A DNA stretch of 64,000 bases from Aquimarina atlantica (GCF_000626715.1 NZ_AQRA01000016.1:1-64000), one strand, 5' to 3'. Positions 56,650 through 63,787 are shown, counted from the stretch's first letter. Numbers and translations are program-made. Notes: a model not told the origin generated them from the sequence alone.

Positions 56650-58785
56650 ATGAAAAAGAGTTTTTTGATTTTGATGCTTACCGTGATCGTTTCGGCAGCT
56701 TCTTGCAGTTTTACCACAAAGGTCGAAAATGATCCTGATAAAGATAAATTGCTAATCGATTTAATAAGCTATGTCTTAGGTAAAGGACATTATGATGCGA
56801 AGGATATAAATGATGATTTTTCTAAGGAAGTTTTCTCTGATTATGTAGATGCCTTAGACCCTCTGAAACGATATTTTTATAAAAGTGATATTGAAGAGTT
56901 TAAGAAGTTTGAAAAACTGATTGATGATGAGATTAGAAATAAAGAAATTACGTTCTTTAACCTAACTTATGATCGTTTACAACAACGAATGGCAGAGGCT
57001 AGAACGTTGCATAAAGAAATCCTGGAACAACCTTTTAATTTCGAAAAAGACGAAAGTATCGATACAAACTATGAGGATTTACCTTATGTAGAGAGTAAAA
57101 GTGAAATGAAAGACCGCTGGAGACTGCAACTTAAATTTAATGCATTATCTAGCTATTATGATAAAGTTGAAGAGCAAATAGATTCTGTTACCAAAAACAG
57201 TAATTATAACCGTAAGACCTCGATTGTTTTAGAAAAAGAAGCTCGTGAAATCACAAAAACTTCATTGAAAGAATATTTTGAATTTGCAGATGATTTAGAA
57301 CGAAAAGATTGGTTTTCAATATATATCAATTCTATCGTAGAAGAATTTGATCCTCATACCTATTATTTTGCTCCTCAGGATAAAGATAGATTTGATATTG
57401 CCATGTCAGGAAAATTAGAGGGAATCGGGGCTAGATTACAAAAGAAAAATGATAATGTAAAAATTATAGAGATCATTTCTGGAGGGCCTGCGTGGAGAGG
57501 TAATGAAGTTGAAGTAGGAGATCTTATCATGAAAGTAAAACAGGAAGATGAAGAAGAGCCTGTAAGTATTGTTGGAATGCGCCTTGATGATGCTGTAAGT
57601 TTAATTAAAGGGCCAAAAGGCACAAAAGTAATGCTAACCGTAAAAAAGGTTGATGGTACTATCGAGATTATAGAGATTGTTAGAGATGTTGTAGAGCTCG
57701 AAGAGACGTATGCAAAATCATCTGTAGTTAAAAAGAATGACAAAACATTTGGCATCGTTAATTTGCCAAAGTTCTATTTTAACATGCAAGATTATAATCA
57801 ACGTAATGCGGCCAAAGATGTAAAACAAGAAATTATCCGTCTTAAAGAACAAGATATGGATGGTTTGGTAATTGACTTACGAGATAATGGAGGAGGCTCT
57901 TTGCAAACAGTTGTAGATATAGCAGGATTATTTATTGAAAAAGGTCCAATAGTACAAGTTAGAACAAAAGGAGAATCACCAGAAGTTTTAAGTGATAAAG
58001 ACAGAAATATACTTTGGGATGGTCCATTAGTTATTTTGGTAAATGAACTATCTGCTTCTGCTTCAGAAATTTTAGCTGCGGCAATGCAGGATTATAAAAG
58101 AGCAATCATTATAGGAAGCAAACAAACCTATGGTAAAGGAACTGTTCAAAATGTAATGGATCTTAATAGGTGGATGCGTAGTAATGATTTTGGAGATCTG
58201 GGAGCTTTAAAACTAACCACTCAAAAGTTTTATAGAGTTAATGGAGGTTCTACGCAGTTAGAGGGTGTAAAAAGTGATGTTGTGGTTCCAGATCGATATA
58301 GTTATATTGATATTGGTGAAAAAGATCAGGAAAATCCACTACCATGGGATAAAATAGCTGCTGCCGATTATGATCTTTGGGATGGTTATATCGATTTTGA
58401 GCAAACTATTAATAACAGTAAAGAAAGAATGTCTAAAAATGATCAATTAAAATTAATTGAAGAAAATGCAAAGTGGGTTAGACAAAAAAGAGATATAAAT
58501 AAATATTCTTTACAGTTTAGTAAGTATAAGCTTAATATTGCACTTAATGAGAAACAAGCAGAGCGTTTTGATGCAATTAATGATTATAAGACTAATTTAA
58601 CTTTTCAATCTTTACCTTATGAAAAAGAATTGATGAAAAAGGATTCGATTCTAACAGAGAAAAGAAAAAGATGGCATGAAAGCCTTAGTAAAGACGTTTA
58701 TGTAGAAGAGGCAATTAGTGTTCTTGAAGATTTGAAGATTAATAACATTCGAAGATCTAAAAATCCACTTACGGTAAAGAATTAA
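56650..58785 (+). CDS. prc: Carboxy-terminal processing (tail-specific) protease Prc, lipoprotein
   Basis: About 711 aa from ATG 56650. The upstream TTG at 56620 is rejected because a lipoprotein signal (LILMLTVIVSAASCS) begins right at the ATG. The N-terminal tail-specific-protease domain is followed by a PDZ domain (GIGARLQKKNDNVKIIEIIS, VSIVGMRLDDAVSLIKGPKG) and the S41 catalytic domain, with nucleophile S470 in LSASASEILAAAMQDY and general base K496 in SKQTYGKGTVQ. A C-terminal helical domain follows. It degrades proteins with nonpolar C-termini in the periplasm and may process lipoproteins or penicillin-binding proteins. It sits 8 bp before the ABC permease gene, so the two are likely one operon. 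Confidence 0.95.
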   Translation: MKKSFLILMLTVIVSAASCSFTTKVENDPDKDKLLIDLISYVLGKGHYDAKDINDDFSKEVFSDYVDALDPLKRYFYKSDIEEFKKFEKLIDDEIRNKEITFFNLTYDRLQQRMAEARTLHKEILEQPFNFEKDESIDTNYEDLPYVESKSEMKDRWRLQLKFNALSSYYDKVEEQIDSVTKNSNYNRKTSIVLEKEAREITKTSLKEYFEFADDLERKDWFSIYINSIVEEFDPHTYYFAPQDKDRFDIAMSGKLEGIGARLQKKNDNVKIIEIISGGPAWRGNEVEVGDLIMKVKQEDEEEPVSIVGMRLDDAVSLIKGPKGTKVMLTVKKVDGTIEIIEIVRDVVELEETYAKSSVVKKNDKTFGIVNLPKFYFNMQDYNQRNAAKDVKQEIIRLKEQDMDGLVIDLRDNGGGSLQTVVDIAGLFIEKGPIVQVRTKGESPEVLSDKDRNILWDGPLVILVNELSASASEILAAAMQDYKRAIIIGSKQTYGKGTVQNVMDLNRWMRSNDFGDLGALKLTTQKFYRVNGGSTQLEGVKSDVVVPDRYSYIDIGEKDQENPLPWDKIAAADYDLWDGYIDFEQTINNSKERMSKNDQLKLIEENAKWVRQKRDINKYSLQFSKYKLNIALNEKQAERFDAINDYKTNLTFQSLPYEKELMKKDSILTEKRKRWHESLSKDVYVEEAISVLEDLKINNIRRSKNPLTVKN

Positions 58786-58792
58786 TATATTA

Positions 58793-59905
58793 ATGCCCAA
58801 AGCAAAATCAAACTCTTTAAGTATACTGGCGCTCCAAAAATTCAAGAAGAATTTTTGGGGCGTCTTGAGTTTTTATTTCATTGTTTTTTGTGCAATTATA
58901 GCAATTTTTGCTTATGTGCTGGCTCCTGATAACTCTCAGAACGCAAATCAGATGCATTTATCAATTCATTCTAAACCTCCCGGGTTCGAAGTTAAAATGC
59001 TTACTATTCCTTCTCAGGATGTATCTGATCAATCCTTTCTAAGTAAAATCTTTTTTGGAGAAAAAAATACAGATACAGAGATCCCTATTGATCGATATAC
59101 CCTACAAAATAATACAATAGAAATTTCTCCCTATAGCGAAGGGGAAATTATAGAATTGTCAAAAGAAATTAAATTTGAACGTTTCCCAAAAGGATTAACA
59201 TCACAAGAAATAACCGATACCTATATAAAGACACAGACCTTTATTCTAGGAACCGATAAATATGGGAGAGACCTGTTAAGTAGAATGCTTGTCGGTATTA
59301 GGATTTCATTTTCTATCGGTTTTGTGGCTGTGCTAATTTCGCTGATTCTTGGGATATCATTAGGGGCTATTGCTGGATATTATGGAGGTAAAGTAGATGC
59401 TATGATCATGTGGTTAATAAATGTTACCTGGTCAATACCTACATTATTATTAGTTATTGCTATTACTTTGGCCCTGGGAAAAGGATTTTGGCAGGTTTTT
59501 ATTGCGGTTGGGTTAACCATGTGGGTAGAAGTAGCTCGTGTAGTTAGAGGACAGGTATTAAGCGTAAAACAAATGCAATATGTGACTGCTGCAAAAGCAT
59601 TAGGATTTACCAATTTTAGAATTATCACAAAACATATACTTCCCAATAGTTTAGCACCGGTAATTGTAATTTCTGCAGCAAATTTTGCAGGGGCTATTCT
59701 TATCGAAAGTGGTTTGAGTTTTCTGGGAATAGGAGCACAACCACCAATGCCAAGTTGGGGGGCAATGATCAAAGATCATTATTCTTACATTATTTTAGGT
59801 AAAGCATATCTCGCTATTATACCCGGATTAGGTATTATGAGTCTGGTAATGGCATTTATGCTAATAGGAAATGCACTTCGAGATGCATTAGATGTGAAAG
59901 CGTAG
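58793..59905 (+). CDS. ABC transporter permease, DppC/OppC-type
   Basis: A 370-aa permease of the peptide/nickel ABC family. A first membrane segment (about 22-45) is followed by a periplasmic insert of about 100 residues, then the binding-protein-dependent transport domain with GTDKYGRDLLSRMLVGIRIS and the EAA loop VTAAKALGFTNFRIITKHI that contacts the ATPase. Five or six membrane segments follow. No DppB-like permease, ATPases or solute-binding protein genes lie near it, so partners must be encoded elsewhere. It may be co-transcribed with the Prc gene. The transcript should end at the hairpin at 59912-59948. Confidence 0.9.
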   Translation: MPKAKSNSLSILALQKFKKNFWGVLSFYFIVFCAIIAIFAYVLAPDNSQNANQMHLSIHSKPPGFEVKMLTIPSQDVSDQSFLSKIFFGEKNTDTEIPIDRYTLQNNTIEISPYSEGEIIELSKEIKFERFPKGLTSQEITDTYIKTQTFILGTDKYGRDLLSRMLVGIRISFSIGFVAVLISLILGISLGAIAGYYGGKVDAMIMWLINVTWSIPTLLLVIAITLALGKGFWQVFIAVGLTMWVEVARVVRGQVLSVKQMQYVTAAKALGFTNFRIITKHILPNSLAPVIVISAANFAGAILIESGLSFLGIGAQPPMPSWGAMIKDHYSYIILGKAYLAIIPGLGIMSLVMAFMLIGNALRDALDVKA

Positions 59906-59911
59906 AAGATA

Positions 59912-59948
59912 AAAACCGTGTTGAGCATGTAATGCTAAACACGGTTTA
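59912..59948. terminator. Bidirectional terminator between ABC permease and peptide genes
   Basis: AAACCGTGTT-g-AGCAT-gta-ATGCT-a-AACACGGTTT forms a 10-bp plus 5-bp stem with A/T flanks. It is 6 bp after the permease stop and 7 bp after the stop of the convergent peptide gene. Confidence 0.88.
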
Positions 59949-59954
59949 TTACTT

Positions 59955-60155
59955 TTAATTTTGGTTTCCGTTTCTTATAGGGGTACTGCCATCTGGGCAT
60001 AAACTATTACATGGAGAAGGAATCATTACTAGCATTCCTCTGTAATCTCTGTAAATGCATCTACAATCATAATTTAGATTACCACCATTAATTGCTTTTT
60101 GCTGATTTTTGTCTAGTTGTTTAGCATCGTTTAACTTTAGAACTTTTTTTAGCAT
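59955..60155 (-). CDS. Double-glycine leader peptide with four-cysteine core
   Basis: A 66-aa peptide. The leader (MLKKVLKLNDAKQLDKNQQ then KAINGG, cut after G25) follows the double-glycine leader pattern of secreted bacteriocin/pheromone precursors. The 41-aa core has cysteines at 31, 33, 49 and 53 in a C-x-C-x15-C-x3-C arrangement, with Pro/Gly-rich C-terminal sequence. It is the last gene of the peptide cluster, ending at the bidirectional terminator. The leader matches the other cluster peptides in style but the core is unrelated. It could be a bacteriocin, a signalling peptide or a modified natural product; two disulfides are plausible given the linked VKOR gene. Confidence 0.75.
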   Translation of the reverse strand: MLKKVLKLNDAKQLDKNQQKAINGGNLNYDCRCIYRDYRGMLVMIPSPCNSLCPDGSTPIRNGNQN

Positions 60156-60264
60156 GATTTATTGATTTTAAATGTGAATATATTTTGGTGTATTAATTAG
60201 AGTTTAATGACTAATGTATAATCGATTTTGGGCTAATCAATTTTATATAAAAAGAAAATATAGT

Positions 60265-60429
60265 TTATATCTGCCCAGAAAGAAGAGCCTCTTGTGATAA
60301 TATGTCTAAGTCTATCACGGGTTCATTTGTAAGTGGGTCTCCTTTATCATCCCTTCTTCCTCCAACCACTATTTTTTGTTGGGTTCTGGTAAGTACGATT
60401 TTGTTAGAATTTGAAATTTTGTTTAGCAT
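60265..60429 (-). CDS. GG-leader peptide, tandem array copy 4 (most diverged core)
   Basis: A 54-aa peptide and the last copy of the array. Leader MLNKISNSNKIVLTRTQQKI then VVGG is identical to copy 3. The core RRDDKGDPLTNEPVID, followed by LDILSQEALLSGQI, differs from the others by a two-residue insertion (Gly in KGD and Leu in DIL) and Gly-Gln-Ile in place of Gly-His-Ile at the end. No cysteine is present. Too short for most ORF callers but clearly a member of the family because start, leader, core and stop align with the other three. Confidence 0.85.
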   Translation of the reverse strand: MLNKISNSNKIVLTRTQQKIVVGGRRDDKGDPLTNEPVIDLDILSQEALLSGQI

Positions 60430-60486
60430 TGTTTTAAAAGTTTTAAAATTAAAATGATTTCTCCTATGAATAGATAAAGAACTCTT

Positions 60487-60645
60487 TTATACATGTCCAG
60501 AAATAAGAGCCTCTTGTGATATGTTTAAGTCAATTACGGATTGATTTGTAAGTGGATCTATTTGATCCTTTTTTCCTCCAACCACTATTTTTTGTTGGGT
60601 TCTGGTAAGTACGATTTTGTTAGAATTTGAAATTTTGTTTAGCAT
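60487..60645 (-). CDS. GG-leader peptide, tandem array copy 3
   Basis: A 52-aa peptide. Leader MLNKISNSNKIVLTRTQQKI then VVGG; core KKDQIDPLTNQSVIDL and NISQEALISGHV. The substitutions NQS for NEP and HV for HI mark it off from copies 1 and 2. No cysteine. The 57-bp spacer to copy 4 keeps the same AT-rich leader-proximal sequence as the other spacers. Confidence 0.87.
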   Translation of the reverse strand: MLNKISNSNKIVLTRTQQKIVVGGKKDQIDPLTNQSVIDLNISQEALISGHV

Positions 60646-60703
60646 CGTTTAACGTTTTAAAATTAAAATGATTTCTCCGATAAATAATAGATAAAGGCTT
60701 CTC

Positions 60704-60862
60704 TTATATGTGTCCAGAAATAAGAGCCTCTTGTGATATGTTTAAGTCGACCACAGGCTCATTTGTAAGTGGGTCTATCTGTTTCCTTTTTCCTCCGACA
60801 ACTATTTTTTGTTGGGTTTTGGTAAGTACGATTTTGTTAGAATTTGAAATTTTGTTTAGCAT
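60704..60862 (-). CDS. GG-leader peptide, tandem array copy 2
   Basis: A 52-aa peptide. Leader MLNKISNSNKIVLTKTQQKI then VVGG; core KRKQIDPLTNEPVVDL and NISQEALISGHI. No cysteine. It has the most basic segment directly after the GG of the four copies. The start lies 55 bp after the stop of copy 1. Confidence 0.87.
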   Translation of the reverse strand: MLNKISNSNKIVLTKTQQKIVVGGKRKQIDPLTNEPVVDLNISQEALISGHI

Positions 60863-60917
60863 TGTTTAACGTTTTAAAATTAAAATGATTTCTCCGATAA
60901 ATAGATAAAGAACTCTC

Positions 60918-61076
60918 TTATATGTGTCCAGAAATAAGAGCTTCTTGTGATATATCTAAGTCGATCACGGGTTCATTAACAAGTGGGTCTACTTTTTCCT
61001 TTCCTCCTCCAATAACTATTTTTTGTTGGGTTTTGGTAAGTACGATTCTGTTAGAATTTGAAATTTTGCTTAGCAT
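60918..61076 (-). CDS. GG-leader peptide, tandem array copy 1
   Basis: A 52-aa peptide, first in transcription order. Leader MLSKISNSNRIVLTKTQQKI then VIGG; core GKEKVDPLVNEPVIDL and DISQEALISGHI. It differs from the other leaders at three positions (Ser3, Arg10, Ile22). A candidate -7 box at 61186-61193 and a hairpin at 61126-61145 precede it. Confidence 0.87.
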   Translation of the reverse strand: MLSKISNSNRIVLTKTQQKIVIGGGKEKVDPLVNEPVIDLDISQEALISGHI

Positions 61077-61125
61077 TGTTTAACGTTTTAAATTAAAATA
61101 ATTTCTCTACAGTTTATAGACATTT

Positions 61126-61145
61126 GAGTGCTGGTCTGAGCACTC
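61126..61145 (-). promoter_or_regulatory. Hairpin in the leader of the peptide array transcript
   Basis: GAGTGCT-ggtctg-AGCACTC is a perfect 7-bp stem in the predicted 5' leader, about 50 bp before copy 1. It lacks a T-run on the minus strand. It could stabilise the mRNA or bind a regulator; function unknown. Confidence 0.4.
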
Positions 61146-61185
61146 TTTACTTGATATTTTATCTACTATAAAGTGAGCTCAGTTT

Positions 61186-61193
61186 CAAAAGTA
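61186..61193 (-). promoter_or_regulatory. Candidate -7 element for the peptide array
   Basis: On the minus strand TACTTTTG matches TAnnTTTG. The predicted start near 61179 gives a leader of about 100 nt before copy 1. No TTG lies at the ideal distance upstream, so this is a moderate call. Confidence 0.4.
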
Positions 61194-61301
61194 ATGACGA
61201 ACCCTACCATTAAACACCCTGAAAACAGGGTTTTAAGAATTGACTAATAATAGAAAGTGACAGTAGTATATTTTATACCAGGTTTATTAAGGCTATATAA
61301 A

Positions 61302-61340
61302 AAATAAAGAGACCTCTTTGGGAGATCTCTTTGTTTTAAA
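61302..61340 (-). terminator. Terminator after the VKOR-peptide transcript
   Basis: AAAGAGACCTC (61306-61316) and GAGATCTCTTT (61322-61332) form an 11-bp stem with one mismatch and a 5-base loop, followed on the minus strand by a T-rich tract. It separates the VKOR/four-cysteine peptide transcript from the tandem array. Confidence 0.75.
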
Positions 61341-61355
61341 ATAAAATATACTTTT

Positions 61356-61526
61356 TTAGAAACAAGGTGGTCCTTGCACCCATGTAGTCCCGTTATGATA
61401 ACAGCAACTTAAGGCAGGGTTACAACCTCTTCTCTTAAAAATAAGGGGAGGTATTCCTCCTACTATGTCTTTTTGTTGTTCTTTAGAAAGATGTTTGGCA
61501 TGTTTCAATTTTGTGATCTGATTCAT
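61356..61526 (-). CDS. Double-glycine leader peptide with CC-containing core, co-transcribed with VKOR
   Basis: A 56-aa peptide. Leader MNQITKLKHAKHLSKEQQ then KDIVGG, cut after G24; core of 32 residues with cysteines at 35, 41, 42 and 55 (C-x5-CC-x12-C). It begins 29 bp after the stop of the VKOR-thioredoxin gene with no hairpin between them, so the two share a transcript that ends at 61302-61340. Two intramolecular disulfides are plausible. The core is short and aromatic/Gly/Pro-rich at its end (GTTWVQGPPCF). Family unknown. Confidence 0.8.
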   Translation of the reverse strand: MNQITKLKHAKHLSKEQQKDIVGGIPPLIFKRRGCNPALSCCYHNGTTWVQGPPCF

Positions 61527-61555
61527 ATCAATAGGTTTTAAGATTAAAGATTTTA

Positions 61556-63142
61556 TTAAGTTTCAAGAGGTTCCCGAACTTCAGAAGCGGTATCTTGATT
61601 TTCTGTCATCATACTCATAAAGTAGAAAAACTCACCATAATTATACTTTTTAGGATATAACGTATTATTAATAAGTGATGCAGGAGTGTAGTAGAGGTCA
61701 TTTTTTTGAGCCCATTCAGATTGCTTTTTCAAAACTTCGAGATGATTTTGGGTATCTTGAGGGATACCATACTCTTTTATCCATTTACTATGAGTTCTGT
61801 CTGCAAACCACTTGTTATAGGCTGCAATAAACTTATCTGGTCCTTTGCTATAATAAATTTCTAAAAGAATAAGAGCAATCTGTGTTGCTTTATCATTAGG
61901 ATCTTCTGTTTTAACATTTAAACGAATACTAATTTGAAGCTTATCTCCCATAGCTTTTAAGACACGCGTGTAGGCTTCAAAAGCATCTTTACAATATCCA
62001 CACATAGGATTGGTAAGACTAATGATTTTAAAACTTGCATTTGGGTTACCCAAAATAATTTCATTTGGAATTGTCGCATTATCTTCAATCTTTTCTGAAA
62101 TATTAAGTAAGTGGTTGTAAATTTGTCCATCTCTTTTGAAATGGTTTAGTTTGAAGTTATCTGCTTTAAACTTTTTATTTTCTTTTACTTTTTCTTTAAT
62201 ATACAAATAAGCTAAAGCAAATAAGGATGATAGCATTATAAAACTAACTACAGCAGAAATCTCGATATTAAACGGAATGTTAAGTATGGCTATGATAGCT
62301 AACCCAAGAGATATAGAACCCATTGCCAAACATACTGCACACCATTTTTTTACAATTAATGCTTGAGAATAAATAGAATATAAAATAAACGGAATTCCTA
62401 TTAACGATGGGATAAGTAATATACTATTGAAACCATAAAATAATTGGTATAGAGACATAGAACCAAAGAAAACAATTCCTGCATCAGCTAAAGAAAAATT
62501 CTTAAAAAGTTGACCACTATTATTGTTTATAACCTCTCCACAATTTGTATTTCCGACCGATGTACAAAATTGGTGCATAGCTTGTGACTGTATTCCTAAG
62601 CTTTCTCGTACAGCAAAAAAACTGAAAACAACTCCCGTAAATGATAATAGTAAAAAGAGCACTTGATTAATATCCCAGGATCTTCCGTAAAAAGCAAAAA
62701 TCAAACTAGCTGCTAGTCCGGCAAGCAATATGTTTTGTATAAGGGATTGATTAGAAATAAGTTTTTGTTTGGCATTATACTCAACAGCAATTACCTTCGG
62801 AATCCAAATTTCTTTAAACTCATTAAAAGTAAACTTCTTTTTTTTAAGGCTTGAGTGTTTAAGTTCTATGCTATCACCTTTTTTGATTACCGTAACAATT
62901 TCTTCTGCGTTTTCTACTGTGACCAACGAAATAAAACTTTTAGGCAGTTGATCCAAAGCATCCATAGGAATCTCTACAGCAATATTATCAATATCAAAAT
63001 AATCTAAAGTATCTGTAATGGATTGAAAACTGGGATAGCTAGGGTGTATTTGTAATTGTAGTTCCAGATCCTTTTTGGTATAGTTCCCAATTCTGTTTTG
63101 GACCAAAACACTTTCTACAATTTTTTCAATGGTATTATTCAT
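61556..63142 (-). CDS. C39-like/VKOR/thioredoxin fusion, disulfide-forming membrane protein
   Basis: A 528-aa fusion. Residues 1-120 resemble the C39 peptidase domain of bacteriocin exporters (LQLQIHPSYPSFQSITDTLD, IDNIAVEIPMDAL) but contain no cysteine, so no protease activity is expected. Residues 135-315 are a vitamin-K-epoxide-reductase domain with hydrophobic segments, loop cysteines C193 and C201 and the membrane active site C268-A-V-C271 (KKWCAVCLAMGS). Residues 340-510 are a DsbA/thioredoxin-like domain with C381-G-Y-C384 (NPMCGYCKDAFEAY). The set would pass electrons from substrate thiols via the thioredoxin domain to the VKOR quinone site, that is, make disulfides in the periplasm. 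It is flanked on the same strand by GG-leader peptide genes, so leader binding by the C39-like domain is an attractive inference. Confidence 0.88.
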   Translation of the reverse strand: MNNTIEKIVESVLVQNRIGNYTKKDLELQLQIHPSYPSFQSITDTLDYFDIDNIAVEIPMDALDQLPKSFISLVTVENAEEIVTVIKKGDSIELKHSSLKKKKFTFNEFKEIWIPKVIAVEYNAKQKLISNQSLIQNILLAGLAASLIFAFYGRSWDINQVLFLLLSFTGVVFSFFAVRESLGIQSQAMHQFCTSVGNTNCGEVINNNSGQLFKNFSLADAGIVFFGSMSLYQLFYGFNSILLIPSLIGIPFILYSIYSQALIVKKWCAVCLAMGSISLGLAIIAILNIPFNIEISAVVSFIMLSSLFALAYLYIKEKVKENKKFKADNFKLNHFKRDGQIYNHLLNISEKIEDNATIPNEIILGNPNASFKIISLTNPMCGYCKDAFEAYTRVLKAMGDKLQISIRLNVKTEDPNDKATQIALILLEIYYSKGPDKFIAAYNKWFADRTHSKWIKEYGIPQDTQNHLEVLKKQSEWAQKNDLYYTPASLINNTLYPKKYNYGEFFYFMSMMTENQDTASEVREPLET

Positions 63143-63607
63143 GTATGTCTTGCTTAGGATTAATTAGTATGCTATTGTGATATTATCATTCTTAATGAGA
63201 GAAATACCGCAGTCATTTAATTTTTAGAAAATAATTTTCTCTAAAGTAAAGATTTTATCGAGTAAAAAGAGGTGTCATAGACTCAAAAAATATGTGGTTA
63301 AACCGTATTTTTATTAGTTTTGCTTATTGGTTTTTAAAGTTAAATTGCTGTAAATTAACATTTTATATTTATTTTTAGATTAACTAAATATAATGACGAA
63401 AATATTGTTAATCTTTTATAAAGTTTTTAAAACTATCTCTCTTAATAGTCATAATAGAGCATTTTTATGATATAAATCAAATAATTAAGGAATAGAATTT
63501 TTAAAGAAAAAAATGAGTTTATATACATAGAAGTATGGTATAAGAGGATGAATTTTTATGAATTCACCCTCTTTTTACAGATCAAAAACTAGAAGTTCAT
63601 TACTCTT
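63143..63607. other. Intergenic region between VKOR gene and knottin-like peptide gene
   Basis: About 465 bp of AT-rich sequence with no gene. It includes a hairpin at 63542-63577 (AAGAGGATGAATT pairing with AATTCACCCTCTT, one mismatch) placed as a terminator 30 bp after the knottin-like gene stop. No exact TAnnTTTG with a proper TTG was found ahead of the VKOR gene. Confidence 0.5.
63542..63577 (-). terminator. Terminator-like hairpin after the knottin-like peptide gene
   Basis: A 13-bp stem with one mismatch and the loop tttatg. The T-run is stronger on the plus strand than on the minus strand, so strand assignment follows the gene it ends. It implies that the knottin-like gene is transcribed separately from the VKOR gene. 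Confidence 0.55.
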
Positions 63608-63787
63608 TTAGTGCCAATAACCACATACGTTATCCACGCAAATAGCTCCACTACAACAAGATTGACCATTTTTACCTGTGCTACATGGAGCACCTTTACA
63701 ACCGCGTCTTCTTCCTCCGTTAATAGATTGTTGTTCCTTTTTGTTTAATGTTTTACCATTGGTAAGATTTAAAATGTTTGATAACAT
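63608..63787 (-). CDS. Double-glycine leader peptide with knottin-like six-cysteine core
   Basis: A 59-aa peptide. The leader (MLSNILNLTNGKTLNKKEQQ then SINGG, cut after G25) is of the same style as the other cluster peptides. The 34-aa core starts RRRGCKGAPC and has cysteines at 30, 35, 44, 45, 50 and 55. The spacing C-x4-C-x8-CC-x4-C-x4-C is the order seen in inhibitor cystine-knot miniproteins (knottins). It lies 465 bp upstream of the VKOR-thioredoxin gene on the same strand, a plausible oxidase for three disulfides. Activity (antimicrobial, signalling or protease inhibition) is unknown. Ends with CGYWH. Confidence 0.82.
   Translation of the reverse strand: MLSNILNLTNGKTLNKKEQQSINGGRRRGCKGAPCSTGKNGQSCCSGAICVDNVCGYWH

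Larger units (their letters stand above)
60265..61076 (-). repeat. Four-unit tandem repeat (about 216 bp per unit) of peptide genes
   Basis: Start codons at 61076, 60862, 60645 and 60429 give spacings of 214, 217 and 216 bp. Each unit contains a complete peptide gene and an AT-rich spacer with the conserved stretch ttttaaaattaaaatgattt on the plus strand. The leader coding part is nearly invariant at nucleotide level, the segment right after the GG codons is the most variable, and the C-terminal core is conserved. The array therefore arose by tandem duplication with diversification focused on a short core segment. Confidence 0.88.

Noticed and set aside
60265..61076. CRISPR array or simple satellite repeat
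   Set aside because: Units are about 216 bp, each holds a full reading frame with start, GG leader and stop, and variation is codon-structured. No short direct repeats with unique spacers.
61214..61234. CCCTG-aaaa-CAGGG hairpin as a terminator
   Set aside because: Only a 5-bp GC stem (slightly longer with A-T pairs) and no minus-strand T-run; the clear terminator for that transcript is at 61302-61340.
59955..61526. Lanthipeptide, graspetide or radical-SAM peptide cluster
   Set aside because: No LanM/LanBC, ATP-grasp or radical-SAM gene occurs in the window. Only a disulfide-forming protein is linked.
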